This document shows positions 1 to 6,985 of a stretch of DNA of 28,349 bases, piece by piece. A program made the position numbers and the translations under genes. The stretch is from Candidatus Dadabacteria bacterium (GTDB taxonomy: Bacteria > Desulfobacterota_D > UBA1144 > Nemesobacterales > UBA2774). The first letter of the stretch is position 1. Every line of letters begins with the position of its first letter. Where the stretch lies: NCBI GenBank assembly GCA_020054175.1, contig JAGVLR010000244.1, positions 1 to 28,349 of the forward strand. Reading direction: 5' to 3'. The notes below the pieces were generated by a model. It was not told where the DNA came from. It saw nothing but the letters and a program-made list of their open reading frames with translations, and ran no database searches.

Positions 1-161
1 CCCTTGAACTCTTCTATCTCGGCGTAGACCCGGAGCTTTTTATGAAGCTTCAGCTTCTCCTCGATGAGCCGGACGATTTCGTCGAATTCGTTGTCCTCGA
101 TCTTCCCATTGAGGCGCAGGCCTATGACATTCCCTTCGTCAAACGGGATTATTTCGACCAT
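1..161 (-). CDS. SpoIIAA-like (STAS/SEC14 type) protein, partial
   Basis: The 53 visible N-terminal residues begin MVEIIPFDEG and continue with a GLRLNGKI segment, then a helix rich in Glu and Lys. This is the usual opening of the small SpoIIAA-like family (about 120 residues), whose members are thought to bind lipid-like ligands or act as cytoplasmic regulators. The ATG at 161 has a good ribosome binding site, AGAGGAAAG, 4 bases upstream. The rest of the gene lies beyond the left edge of the window. The family call rests on a short stretch and is therefore moderate. It reads in the same direction as the exported-protein gene at 188-973, which ends just upstream of it. Confidence 0.6.
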   Translation of the reverse strand, partial: MVEIIPFDEGNVIGLRLNGKIEDNEFDEIVRLIEEKLKLHKKLRVYAEIEEFK

Positions 162-187
162 GGTGCTTTCCTCTAAAACCGAATCCG

Positions 188-973
188 TCAGTTCGCGCCG
201 AGCTGGTTATTTACGCAGAATACTGTCATGCGGTAATCGTAAATCTCGCCCTTTTTCCATACTGCGCTGCAGCTCTGTATGATTTTCCTCTCGGGCGAGC
301 CTGCGGGATACTGCTGGAGCATCTGGTTCAGCGTGGCGAGGGATTCCGTCTGGTTCTTAACGCAGTATTCCTGCATGCGCTCGTCGGCCGGCCAGCTCGT
401 GGTGCACATACGCTGTATCTTCTGGGCGGAGGTTTCCTTTACCGCAGCCGGTGCGGGAGCCGCGGCAACCGACGGACTGGTTATCAGGCTGTTCACCTGC
501 CGTATCTTGTTGTCGGCCGAAACGAGGTTCTGCCAGGCTCGCTCCGCGTATTCGGATTTTATGTTGCTGTCTGTCTCGATGCAGGCTGCCGCGTATTGAT
601 CGAGGCCGTTGGAATAATCTCCTATTGCCTGAAGCGCGGTCGTGTGAACTTCGCCCATCCTCGGGGGCGGCGGGATAGTCGTGAGCCTCGTTTTAAGCGA
701 TTCGACTATCCCCTGGTAGTAGCCGAACTCGTAGGAGCACCTGTCGGGGCTTCCGTGAACGAGGCTGACTGCATTCGCGCTAACGGACTTTCCAACTTCG
801 GAAAGCTCGTAGAGTATCGGGGTTATGTCCTTTAAATATATCTTTTCGCGGTTGTCGAACGTGTCCGCCTTCGCGGGCGCGCCTAACACTGCCCCCAGCG
901 TCAGAATCGACACAGCCAGTAATAAAAGCATGGGAACAAAAATTCCGCTTATCTCTCCATTCGTGCGGTTCAT
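188..973 (-). CDS. Exported four-Cys-module protein, function unknown (paralogue of 6986-8488)
   Basis: This 261-residue protein has a Sec signal peptide (charged start, hydrophobic stretch about 12-31, likely cut after AKA at 37). The ATG at 973 is preferred because GGAGG sits 7 bases before it; a TTG six bases further upstream would almost touch that site. Residues 42-160 form an alpha-helical-looking domain with Cys79 and Cys131. A short Ala/Pro linker (168-178) follows. The C-terminal module has cysteines at 190, 204, 235 and 253. The protein at 6986-8488 repeats both domains, with Cys79 and Cys131 at identical positions and the same x30 and x17 spacing of the last three cysteines. I know no named family or function. 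Disulfide-stabilised periplasmic folding is an inference. Confidence 0.8.
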   Translation of the reverse strand: MNRTNGEISGIFVPMLLLLAVSILTLGAVLGAPAKADTFDNREKIYLKDITPILYELSEVGKSVSANAVSLVHGSPDRCSYEFGYYQGIVESLKTRLTTIPPPPRMGEVHTTALQAIGDYSNGLDQYAAACIETDSNIKSEYAERAWQNLVSADNKIRQVNSLITSPSVAAAPAPAAVKETSAQKIQRMCTTSWPADERMQEYCVKNQTESLATLNQMLQQYPAGSPERKIIQSCSAVWKKGEIYDYRMTVFCVNNQLGAN

Positions 974-1033
974 GGGCAATCCTCCCTCGTCTTCGTTACG
1001 TCCGGAATCCGGGCGTATGGTTTTTCCTAATAA

Positions 1034-1046
1034 ATGTAAATTACAT
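1034..1046. promoter_or_regulatory. Perfect 6-1-6 inverted repeat, possible operator
   Basis: ATGTAA-A-TTACAT is a perfect dyad in an AT-rich patch 61 bases upstream of the ATG of the minus-strand gene at 188-973. Its size and position suit a dimeric repressor or activator site. No regulator gene is adjacent, so a role is inferred only from symmetry and position. Confidence 0.3.
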
Positions 1047-1190
1047 GATTGTAACGCAGTTTCTAAGCTATTTTTTTATTTACCCCAAGCCGCCATTTTT
1101 CTTAGATACCGGGGCTTTTCAGATTCCCGGGGGCCGCTCCAAGCCAAAAACCGCCCTTATTTCGCGCTTTTCGTCCTTCCAGGCCATGCG

Positions 1191-1724
1191 CTATTCCTTA
1201 AACGCTTTCGTGAGCGGCGCGTCGAACTCGACGGTTATCTTCGGCCCTTCCGCGGCGGAGGCGTCCACGGACATCTTGCCGGCCTTTTTCTCGGGCGTGT
1301 CGGTTGTCAGAGTCAGCGCGGAGGTGTCGGTGTTGCCGGAGTACTGCATCATGCCGTTGTTTGTGACCACCCAGTATACGACCCTGACTGTGCCGCCGAA
1401 ATCTTCAGTCGAAAGCGTCATGCCTTCTGTGAGACCGCCCGCGCAGCTCTGATTATCGCAAGAGGCTATCTGGCTTGAGATATCCGTCGGCGAGAGGATT
1501 ATCGTCGTTTCGGTCTTGTCGGGATCGAACATGTCGGGACCCGTGATAACGTAAGCATATTTCAGCTCTACAGTTTTATCCTTGTATTGTATCTGGCCCT
1601 TGGCTGTACCGCCTGCGGCGATGGCCGCCATGGAGAGCACCGGTGCGGCGCTGAAAACCGCCGCCAGAGTCAAACAAAACAAGGCCGAAACGATATATCC
1701 CGGATTCAAAATATTAACCTTCAT
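1191..1724 (-). CDS. Exported protein of unknown function
   Basis: This 177-residue protein begins with a Sec-type signal sequence: basic start, hydrophobic residues about 10-36, Ala-rich cleavage region. The mature part looks beta-rich, alternating polar and hydrophobic residues with many Thr, Val and Gly. It carries two close cysteines (CDNQSC) that could form a disulfide. A strong ribosome binding site, AAGGAGGAG, lies just before the ATG at 1724. No lipobox, catalytic motif or membrane anchor is seen after the signal. It reads in the same direction as 188-973, 217 bases away, so co-transcription is possible but not shown. I do not recognise the family. Confidence 0.7.
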   Translation of the reverse strand: MKVNILNPGYIVSALFCLTLAAVFSAAPVLSMAAIAAGGTAKGQIQYKDKTVELKYAYVITGPDMFDPDKTETTIILSPTDISSQIASCDNQSCAGGLTEGMTLSTEDFGGTVRVVYWVVTNNGMMQYSGNTDTSALTLTTDTPEKKAGKMSVDASAAEGPKITVEFDAPLTKAFKE

Positions 1725-2044
1725 TTTCTCCTCCTTTCCTTAATGTTTTATGATGCGCCGTCCGTTCGGGAGCTTTCATTTCCGAGATTATGCTGCAGGC
1801 TGTAACCCCCGTCAATGGGAATTATAAAATGCCGGAAGCATCCATCCCGCATCAGCTCCGAATGCGGCAGGAAAGGGTGCTAATGCATGCTTTAGACGAG
1901 TCGAAATATCGCTCTACTCCGGGAATTTAACCGGGTAAAGTAAATGATGCGGGGGAAGGGAAGCAGGCGCTGGACCGATCTTTGGCCCAAGGTGTAGAGC
2001 AGTGTTTTTCTTTGCTTTTGTTAAAACCTTCCGGAGGCCGGATT
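1725..2044. other. 320-base divergent intergenic region
   Basis: This stretch separates the minus-strand exported-protein gene from the plus-strand lipoprotein gene, so it should hold promoters for both. On the minus strand a perfect TATAAT is found at 1826-1821, about 100 bases before the start codon, but no convincing -35 box precedes it. I see no small gene, strong terminator or long repeat here. Confidence 0.4.
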
Positions 2045-2518
2045 GTGAAATACTTATACATAGCTATTTTGTTTGTGCCGGTGTTCTTTACGGGCTGTGT
2101 GGAAATCGGGGACTCTGACTCGGACCCCATCGGGGGAGAAATCGTCGAACAAAGGCCGCTCACGGACGAGGAGACGGCTGTCTGGATCGATCAGGCCGAG
2201 TGCGTGGAAAGGGAGAGCAAGTCGAGACAGGATATACCGGATCTCGATGCGGCCGAGGTTCCGATAGTAAGCGAGATTACGATAAGGAACGACCTCAAAT
2301 GCGGCGACGCCCCGCCGGACACGCTCGTCGCCTGCCAGTCGAGGGACGAAATAGCGTTTCAGAACGGGCTCGATCACGATACCTTCCTGATGGCTTTAAG
2401 ACACGAGGAAATACATTTCATTTTGTTTTTTCTGACGGGTAACGGCGACGGCAGCCACCGGAGCGTATGGTTCGACCTCGAGGAAAGCCCCTGCCCCGAA
2501 ACCGGGGAGCGGCAGTGA
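2045..2518 (+). CDS. Putative lipoprotein with HExxH metalloprotease-like motif
   Basis: The GTG at 2045 is chosen because GGAGG lies 7 bases upstream and because it places a lipoprotein signal directly at the N-terminus: hydrophobic residues 4-15, then FFTG-C with Cys18 as the lipidation site. A longer reading from 1982 would bury this signal. The 157-residue product has four further cysteines (53, 86, 97, 150) and the motif HEEIH at 120-124, with another His at 138 in a Gly-Asp-Gly-Ser-His context. HExxH is the zinc-binding signature of many metallopeptidases, with a third ligand downstream. Proteolytic activity is inferred from the motif alone. It may be a minimal or inactive relative. Confidence 0.65.
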   Translation: MKYLYIAILFVPVFFTGCVEIGDSDSDPIGGEIVEQRPLTDEETAVWIDQAECVERESKSRQDIPDLDAAEVPIVSEITIRNDLKCGDAPPDTLVACQSRDEIAFQNGLDHDTFLMALRHEEIHFILFFLTGNGDGSHRSVWFDLEESPCPETGERQ

Positions 2519-2671
2519 TTTGGAGCGCTCCCAGGCGTTACTTAAATTTCATAGGCTATTGAAAGGGCTGTGACGATGGCCACGTTCCTTGACTGCATTT
2601 TCCATTAAGGTACGTTATCTCCTGACTTTTCTTGCGATAGAAATTCAATAATAATGGTATAAAAAGGAATT

Positions 2672-3559
2672 ATGGGACTCAGATGCGGACTTGTAGGGCT
2701 TCCCAACGTGGGGAAGTCTACGCTTTTTAACGCTCTCACGAGCGCGGGTGCGGAAGTCGGAAACTTCCCCTTTACAACGATTGACGATAACGTCGGCGTG
2801 GTGGCAGTCGCGGACGACAGGCTCCACAAGCTGGCGGAGCTGGTGAAGCCCCAGAAGCTGACCCCGACTTACCTGGAAGTGGTCGACATAGCGGGCCTCG
2901 TTAAGGGCGCTTCGGAGGGGAAGGGCAGGGGCAACGCTTTTCTCGCCAGCATAAGGGAGGTCGATCTTATCCTCCACACAGTCCGCTGCTTCGAGAACGA
3001 TAACGTGATACACGTCGAGGGCTTTCCGGACGCGATGCGCGACATAAGCATCATAGAGGACGAGCTTTTGCTGAAGGACCTCGAAACCTTGGAGAAGCGG
3101 CAGGACAAGCTCCAGTCGCAGGCAAAGAGCGGGGACAAGAGGGTTAAGGATGCGCTCGACGTGGTGACCCGACTCAGGGAATTCGTCGAGAACGGGAATA
3201 AAGTCAGGAATTTCGAGATGGACGAGGACTCGGCGAAAGTCGTAAAGGAAATGTATCTCCTTACAGACATACCGATGCTGTACGTTTGCAACGTGAGCGA
3301 GGACGACATCCCAGACGCCTCTTCGAACGAAGAGGTCAAGAAGGTGAGGGAGTACGCCGCCAAGGAAGGGTCTGAAGTTATCGTTCTTTCGGCGAAGATA
3401 GAGGCCGAGATCGCGGAGCTTCCCTACGACGAGAAGAAGCTCTTTTTGAACGAGCTGGGACTCGAAAATTCCGGGCTCGACAGGCTCGTCAGGATTGCAT
3501 ATGATAAGCTTGGGATTATCACTTACTTCACGCAGGGGCCGAAAGAGGTTCGCGCGTGA
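2672..3559 (+). CDS. ychF: Ribosome-binding ATPase/GTPase YchF (Obg family), N-terminal part, frameshifted
   Basis: This reading frame encodes the nucleotide-binding and coiled-coil parts of YchF, a universal ribosome-associated P-loop enzyme. Visible motifs are the P-loop GLPNVGKST (9-17), G3 DIAG (72-75) and a non-canonical G4, NVSE (207-210). YchF proteins typically prefer ATP because of such a G4. AAGGA precedes the ATG. The family is normally about 363 residues, but this frame stops at 295, just after the conserved EVRA. The expected next residues, W-TIRKGW, appear in another frame from 3556, so a single G seems to be missing from the Trp codon. The TGA stop overlaps a GTG (GTGA at 3556-3559), so coupled translation of the second half is conceivable. 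A sequencing or assembly error is the simplest alternative. Confidence 0.93.
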   Translation: MGLRCGLVGLPNVGKSTLFNALTSAGAEVGNFPFTTIDDNVGVVAVADDRLHKLAELVKPQKLTPTYLEVVDIAGLVKGASEGKGRGNAFLASIREVDLILHTVRCFENDNVIHVEGFPDAMRDISIIEDELLLKDLETLEKRQDKLQSQAKSGDKRVKDALDVVTRLREFVENGNKVRNFEMDEDSAKVVKEMYLLTDIPMLYVCNVSEDDIPDASSNEEVKKVREYAAKEGSEVIVLSAKIEAEIAELPYDEKKLFLNELGLENSGLDRLVRIAYDKLGIITYFTQGPKEVRA

Positions 3560-3771
3560 CGATAAGAAAGGGGTGGAAGGCCCCGCAGGCGGCGGGTGTG
3601 ATTCATACCGACTTCGAGCGCGGGTTCATTCGCGCGGAGACCGCCTCCTACGACGATTTTATCGCCGCGGGCTCCGAGGCTGCGCTAAAGGAAGCCGGAA
3701 AGATGCGCTCCGAGGGCAAGGAATACGTCGTCAAGAACGGGGACATAATGCTCTTCAGGTTCAATGTATAA
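3556..3771 (+). CDS. ychF: YchF C-terminal (TGS-like) part, out of frame with N-terminal part
   Basis: Starting at the GTG overlapping the upstream stop, 71 residues reproduce the C-terminal domain of YchF: TIRKGWKAPQAAGVIHTDFE at its start, GFIRAE, and a final KNGDIMLFRFNV. In intact YchF this follows EVRAW directly. It has no ribosome binding site of its own, so the piece is either translated by stop-start reinitiation or joined to the first part once one base is restored. Its last codons overlap the ATG of the dihydroorotate dehydrogenase gene by 8 bases. The domain identity is very likely; separate expression is doubtful. Confidence 0.85.
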   Translation: MTIRKGWKAPQAAGVIHTDFERGFIRAETASYDDFIAAGSEAALKEAGKMRSEGKEYVVKNGDIMLFRFNV

Positions 3772-4867
3772 AGAGATAATAAGGCCTGTGCTCGACAGGC
3801 TCGACTCCGAAAAGTTTCACGACCTGGCGCGGGAATCACTTCACCTCGCCGAATTAAGCCCCCTTACTTTAAAACTCGTAGAATTGTTCGCCGACGGCGG
3901 AAAGCGCTTTTCGGACCAGAGGCTCCGCGTGAATCTCGGCGGGGTCGAGCTCGAAAATCCGCTCATCGTCGGCGCCGGGTGGGACAAGGCGGGCCGGGCT
4001 GTCATGGCGCTCTGGAAGCTCGGCTTCGCGGGCGTCGAAGTCGGCTCCGTTCTCGAATACCGCCAGCCGGGGAATCCGAAGCCGAGGCAGTTTATGGTGG
4101 CCCCGGGGACGGCGATAAACTGGCTCGGGTTCAACAGCCCGGGGATGGACGTCGTCGCGAAAAATCTTTCCCGGTATAAAAACCCGCCGTTTAAGCTCGG
4201 GATCAGCATCGGGATGAACAGGGACGTCCCCCACGACGATTCGCCGCGCGCGCATGCTGTCGTCGCCGAGAGACTCTACGGCTACGCCGACTACTTCGCC
4301 ATAAACGTTAGCTCGCCAAATACCCCAGGCCTGCGGAAGCTTCACGAAAAGGGGCGGAAGAAGGATATAGTTCAGGCCGTTATAGACGCCATGGAGAGGA
4401 AGGGCGGCAGGAAGCCGCTTTTCGTGAAGGTCGCGCCGGAGCTCGGTCACAAGGAGCTCGACGACATTCTGGAGGTCGCAATCGAGCACTCCGTCACCGG
4501 AATCATCGCGGCCAACACCGCCGACGTGCCTGAGATGAAGGCGAAGTACGGGGAGCGGTGGAGGACACAGCCCGGAGGACTCAGCGGGGACGACCAAGAC
4601 TACAGGCGCATGACGACGGAGAAGGTCGCATACATCTACAGACACGCCGGGGACAAGCTCGACATCATCGGCGTCGGCGGAATAAAGGACGCCGAGACGG
4701 CCCTCGAAAAGATAAAGGCCGGGGCGAAGGCGCTTCAGATCGTTACGGCTATCAGGGGCGAGGGTACAGCGGTCGCGGGGAAGATAAACAAGGGCATTGT
4801 GGAGTTCATGGAGAGGGAAGGGGTGAAGTCGATCGGGGAGATTGTGGGGGTAGACTCCGGCAAGTAA
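3764..4867 (+). CDS. pyrD: Dihydroorotate dehydrogenase (quinone), class 2
   Basis: This FMN enzyme oxidises dihydroorotate to orotate in pyrimidine synthesis and, in class 2, passes electrons to membrane quinone. The 367-residue protein has the N-terminal helical extension of class 2 enzymes (about 1-45), the NWLGFNSPG segment (119-127), and the catalytic-Ser loop NVSSPNTPGLR (181-191). It also has Lys222 in VKVAPEL, Asn251 in AANTA, GGLSG (271-275) and GVGGI in the FMN phosphate region. Its ATG lies inside the last codons of ychF (8-base overlap), suggesting coupling. Menaquinone as the acceptor is inferred from the mqn genes at 10004-14371. Identification is firm. Confidence 0.95.
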   Translation: MYKEIIRPVLDRLDSEKFHDLARESLHLAELSPLTLKLVELFADGGKRFSDQRLRVNLGGVELENPLIVGAGWDKAGRAVMALWKLGFAGVEVGSVLEYRQPGNPKPRQFMVAPGTAINWLGFNSPGMDVVAKNLSRYKNPPFKLGISIGMNRDVPHDDSPRAHAVVAERLYGYADYFAINVSSPNTPGLRKLHEKGRKKDIVQAVIDAMERKGGRKPLFVKVAPELGHKELDDILEVAIEHSVTGIIAANTADVPEMKAKYGERWRTQPGGLSGDDQDYRRMTTEKVAYIYRHAGDKLDIIGVGGIKDAETALEKIKAGAKALQIVTAIRGEGTAVAGKINKGIVEFMEREGVKSIGEIVGVDSGK

Positions 4868-4938
4868 ATCGATTCAGATTCATTTTACAGACCTGTCTGC
4901 AAGTACCACTTAACTGATTTTTCCGATTCCTGTCTGCA

Positions 4939-6114
4939 TCAAGTCCTGTAATGAGCGTTGATCTTGAGGTAGTCGAACGTGATGTCGCTCGTTACGACGA
5001 AGGAGCTTTTCTTTCCCGACTTGAGATCGAGGGTTATCGAGAAGCTCGGGGTCTTCATGACTTCGAGCGCCTTTTCCTCGTCCATGACAGCCTTCGAGTT
5101 GCTTAAGACCTTGTGCCCGGCGAAGAACAGGTCGAGCTTGTCCGGGTTGAAATCCACCCCGGCGCGCCCGGCGGCGGCGACTATTCTGCCCCAGTTGGGG
5201 TCCTCTCCAAAAAGAGCACTTTTAACAAGTAGCGAGGTTCCGATTGTACGCGCGACGGCCTCTGCATCTTTCTCCGTCTTCGCGCCCTTGACGACTATCT
5301 TCACCACCTTCGTCGCCCCTTCGCCGTCCTTGACTATCAGGTGGGCGACTTCGGAGGCTGCTTCAGTTACGGCGTCGAGCAGCTTCTTGTAATCCTTTCC
5401 GCCATCGACGGCCTTGTTGCCGAGCCTGCCGTTGGCGAGCAGGAGAACGGTGTCGTTCGTTGAGGTGTCGCCGTCTACTATGATCTTGTTGAAGGAGCTG
5501 CCGTTCGAGTCGGAGAGGAGTTTCGAAAGCACCCTCTTGCCGATATTCACGTCGGTCATTATGTAAGCGAGCATCGTCGCCATGTTCGGCATTATCATCC
5601 CTGCCCCTTTTCCTATGACGCCGACTGTCCCCTTGCTCCCGCCTATGGTGACATTCACGGATGCATACTTGGGGAAGGCGTCCGTCGTCATAATAGCCTC
5701 GGCTGCGTCGGCGATGCCGTCTTCCCTCAGCTCGGAGACGAGCTGGGGAACGGCTTTCTTTATCTTATCCGTCGGGAGCGGGCCTCCGATGAGACCTGTA
5801 GAGGACGGTATGACGAGGTCTTCAGTGATCCCGAGCCCTTCGGCGAGGTAGCGGGATGTGAGCACCGCCGCCTTCATGCCGGCCTGGCCTGTGAACGCGT
5901 TCGCTATTCCGCTGTTAATGAGCACGGCCTGACAGTATCCGCTTTTTATCCTCTCCATTCCGAGGACGACGGGCGGGGCCTTCACGATATTCGTCGTGAA
6001 CACGCCGGCCGCCTTCGCGGGGGTTTCCGAGAATAAAAGCGCAAGGTCTTTTTTACCCTTCTTTTTAATTCCGCAGGATATACCGCTCCCCTGGAAACCG
6101 GGAATGTTTATCAT
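4939..6114 (-). CDS. argJ: Bifunctional glutamate N-acetyltransferase / amino-acid acetyltransferase ArgJ
   Basis: ArgJ transfers acetyl from N-acetylornithine to glutamate, the recycling step of arginine synthesis. The 391-residue length is typical. The precursor cleaves itself before the Thr of the ATML motif, here Thr180 in MPNMATML, giving alpha and beta chains. The oxyanion-loop SSTGLIG (104-110) and the conserved C-terminal NAHYRT are present. Whether it also uses acetyl-CoA (bifunctional form) cannot be told from sequence. The start codon overlaps the end of recO by 4 bases (ATGA), so the two are one transcription unit. It converges on pyrD with a 71-base gap. Confidence 0.96.
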   Translation of the reverse strand: MINIPGFQGSGISCGIKKKGKKDLALLFSETPAKAAGVFTTNIVKAPPVVLGMERIKSGYCQAVLINSGIANAFTGQAGMKAAVLTSRYLAEGLGITEDLVIPSSTGLIGGPLPTDKIKKAVPQLVSELREDGIADAAEAIMTTDAFPKYASVNVTIGGSKGTVGVIGKGAGMIMPNMATMLAYIMTDVNIGKRVLSKLLSDSNGSSFNKIIVDGDTSTNDTVLLLANGRLGNKAVDGGKDYKKLLDAVTEAASEVAHLIVKDGEGATKVVKIVVKGAKTEKDAEAVARTIGTSLLVKSALFGEDPNWGRIVAAAGRAGVDFNPDKLDLFFAGHKVLSNSKAVMDEEKALEVMKTPSFSITLDLKSGKKSSFVVTSDITFDYLKINAHYRT

Positions 6115-6821
6115 ACTGTCAGCTCCTCCATGAACCTGGACGAATTCAATTTTTTCTCAGTGTGGTACTCGGTGAATCTTAGGAACAGTTTTACGTATTT
6201 TAAAACTTTCTCAAGATGGAGCTCCATCAAATCCCTCCGGCGGAGGAATTCCCTCGAAATAAGCCCGCCGTTTTCGGCCCTGGTGCCGCACTCTGTGCAG
6301 ACTACTCCCCCCCTCCTTATGCTGAAATGCGCCCTGTCGCCGACCTCCTTCCCGCACTCGGCGCAGGTTTCGAGATTCGGCTCGTATCCCGAAAGGGCGA
6401 GCGTCCGAAGCTGAAACTCCAGTATGGCGGGTAGGGCGCTTCGGCCCTCATCGAGCTCCGTGAAGAGCCCTGTCAGCGCTTCGAACATCTCCTCGTTGGG
6501 GGCGTCTTTCGGTGTCAGGATGTCTATCGTTTCGAGGGCGAGGCTCCCCCAGAGGAACAGCTCGACGTCCTCCATAAGGCGGCGGAAGACCTTGACCGTT
6601 TCGGCGTCGTCGACCAGCATGAGCCCGCCGCTTCTTTCCTTGTATCTCGCGCGGAAGAGGACGAACGGCTCTATCCTTCCCCCGAACCGCTTCCCGCTCG
6701 TTTTCGCGTTCTTCGCGAACCCGCTTATTTTCCCTGACTCCCTGGTGAAAAGGGTGAGAACATAGTCCCTTTCTCCATGCGGCGTCTTTCTTAAAAGGTA
6801 AGCCTCCTGCCTGTTCATCAT
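6111..6821 (-). CDS. recO: DNA repair protein RecO
   Basis: RecO anneals single strands and helps load RecA in the RecFOR pathway. The 236-residue protein shows an N-terminal OB-fold region (EAYLLRKTPHGERD, then LTLFTRESGKISGFAK) and a helical C-terminal part with a four-Cys zinc site at 153, 156, 175 and 178 (CAEC and CTEC). Two ATG codons stand in tandem (6821 and 6818); no clear ribosome binding site distinguishes them. It overlaps argJ by 4 bases. The upstream region is shared with the divergent exported-protein gene at 6986. Confidence 0.93.
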   Translation of the reverse strand: MMNRQEAYLLRKTPHGERDYVLTLFTRESGKISGFAKNAKTSGKRFGGRIEPFVLFRARYKERSGGLMLVDDAETVKVFRRLMEDVELFLWGSLALETIDILTPKDAPNEEMFEALTGLFTELDEGRSALPAILEFQLRTLALSGYEPNLETCAECGKEVGDRAHFSIRRGGVVCTECGTRAENGGLISREFLRRRDLMELHLEKVLKYVKLFLRFTEYHTEKKLNSSRFMEELTV

Positions 6822-6907
6822 ACCGTTATTATCACTAAAAAACGGCCTCTCCGCGAGTCGGCGAGTGATACGTCTTTCCCGGTCTGGTGAAAAGGGGGCG
6901 GGTATTT

Positions 6908-6913
6908 TATAAT
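6908..6913 (+). promoter_or_regulatory. Likely -10 element of the 6986 gene
   Basis: A perfect TATAAT lies 73 bases before the chosen start codon. Seventeen bases upstream is TGGTGA, only a 3-of-6 match to a -35 box. Its position argues that the real start codon is downstream of the GTG at 6887. Confidence 0.4.
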
Positions 6914-6930
6914 AGAGCCATTACAGATAT

Positions 6931-6946
6931 CGGATACGCTTATCCG
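6931..6946. repeat. Inverted repeat in the leader of the 6986 gene
   Basis: CGGATA-CGCT-TATCCG is a perfect 6-bp stem with a 4-base loop, about 18 bases downstream of the TATAAT and 40 bases before the start codon. It could be an operator or a leader hairpin; nothing further supports either. Confidence 0.35.
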
Positions 6947-6985
6947 TCATCGGGGGATGATGGAATACGGCGACTGGAGTGGGTC

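Noticed and set aside
3554..3565. TGA inside ychF as selenocysteine, pyrrolysine or recoded Trp
   Set aside because: Reading through TGA in the same frame gives CGA then TAA, not the conserved TIRKG. The homologous sequence continues in another frame, so a one-base deletion fits and recoding does not.
4892..4938. 10-bp direct repeat CCTGTCTGCA between pyrD and argJ
   Set aside because: Two copies 37 bases apart with no further copies or flanking symmetry; probably chance or part of a weak bidirectional termination region.
6887..6985. Earlier GTG start for the 6986-8488 protein
   Set aside because: It would put the TATAAT (6908-6913) and a hairpin inside the coding sequence and place 33 unrelated residues before a normal signal peptide.
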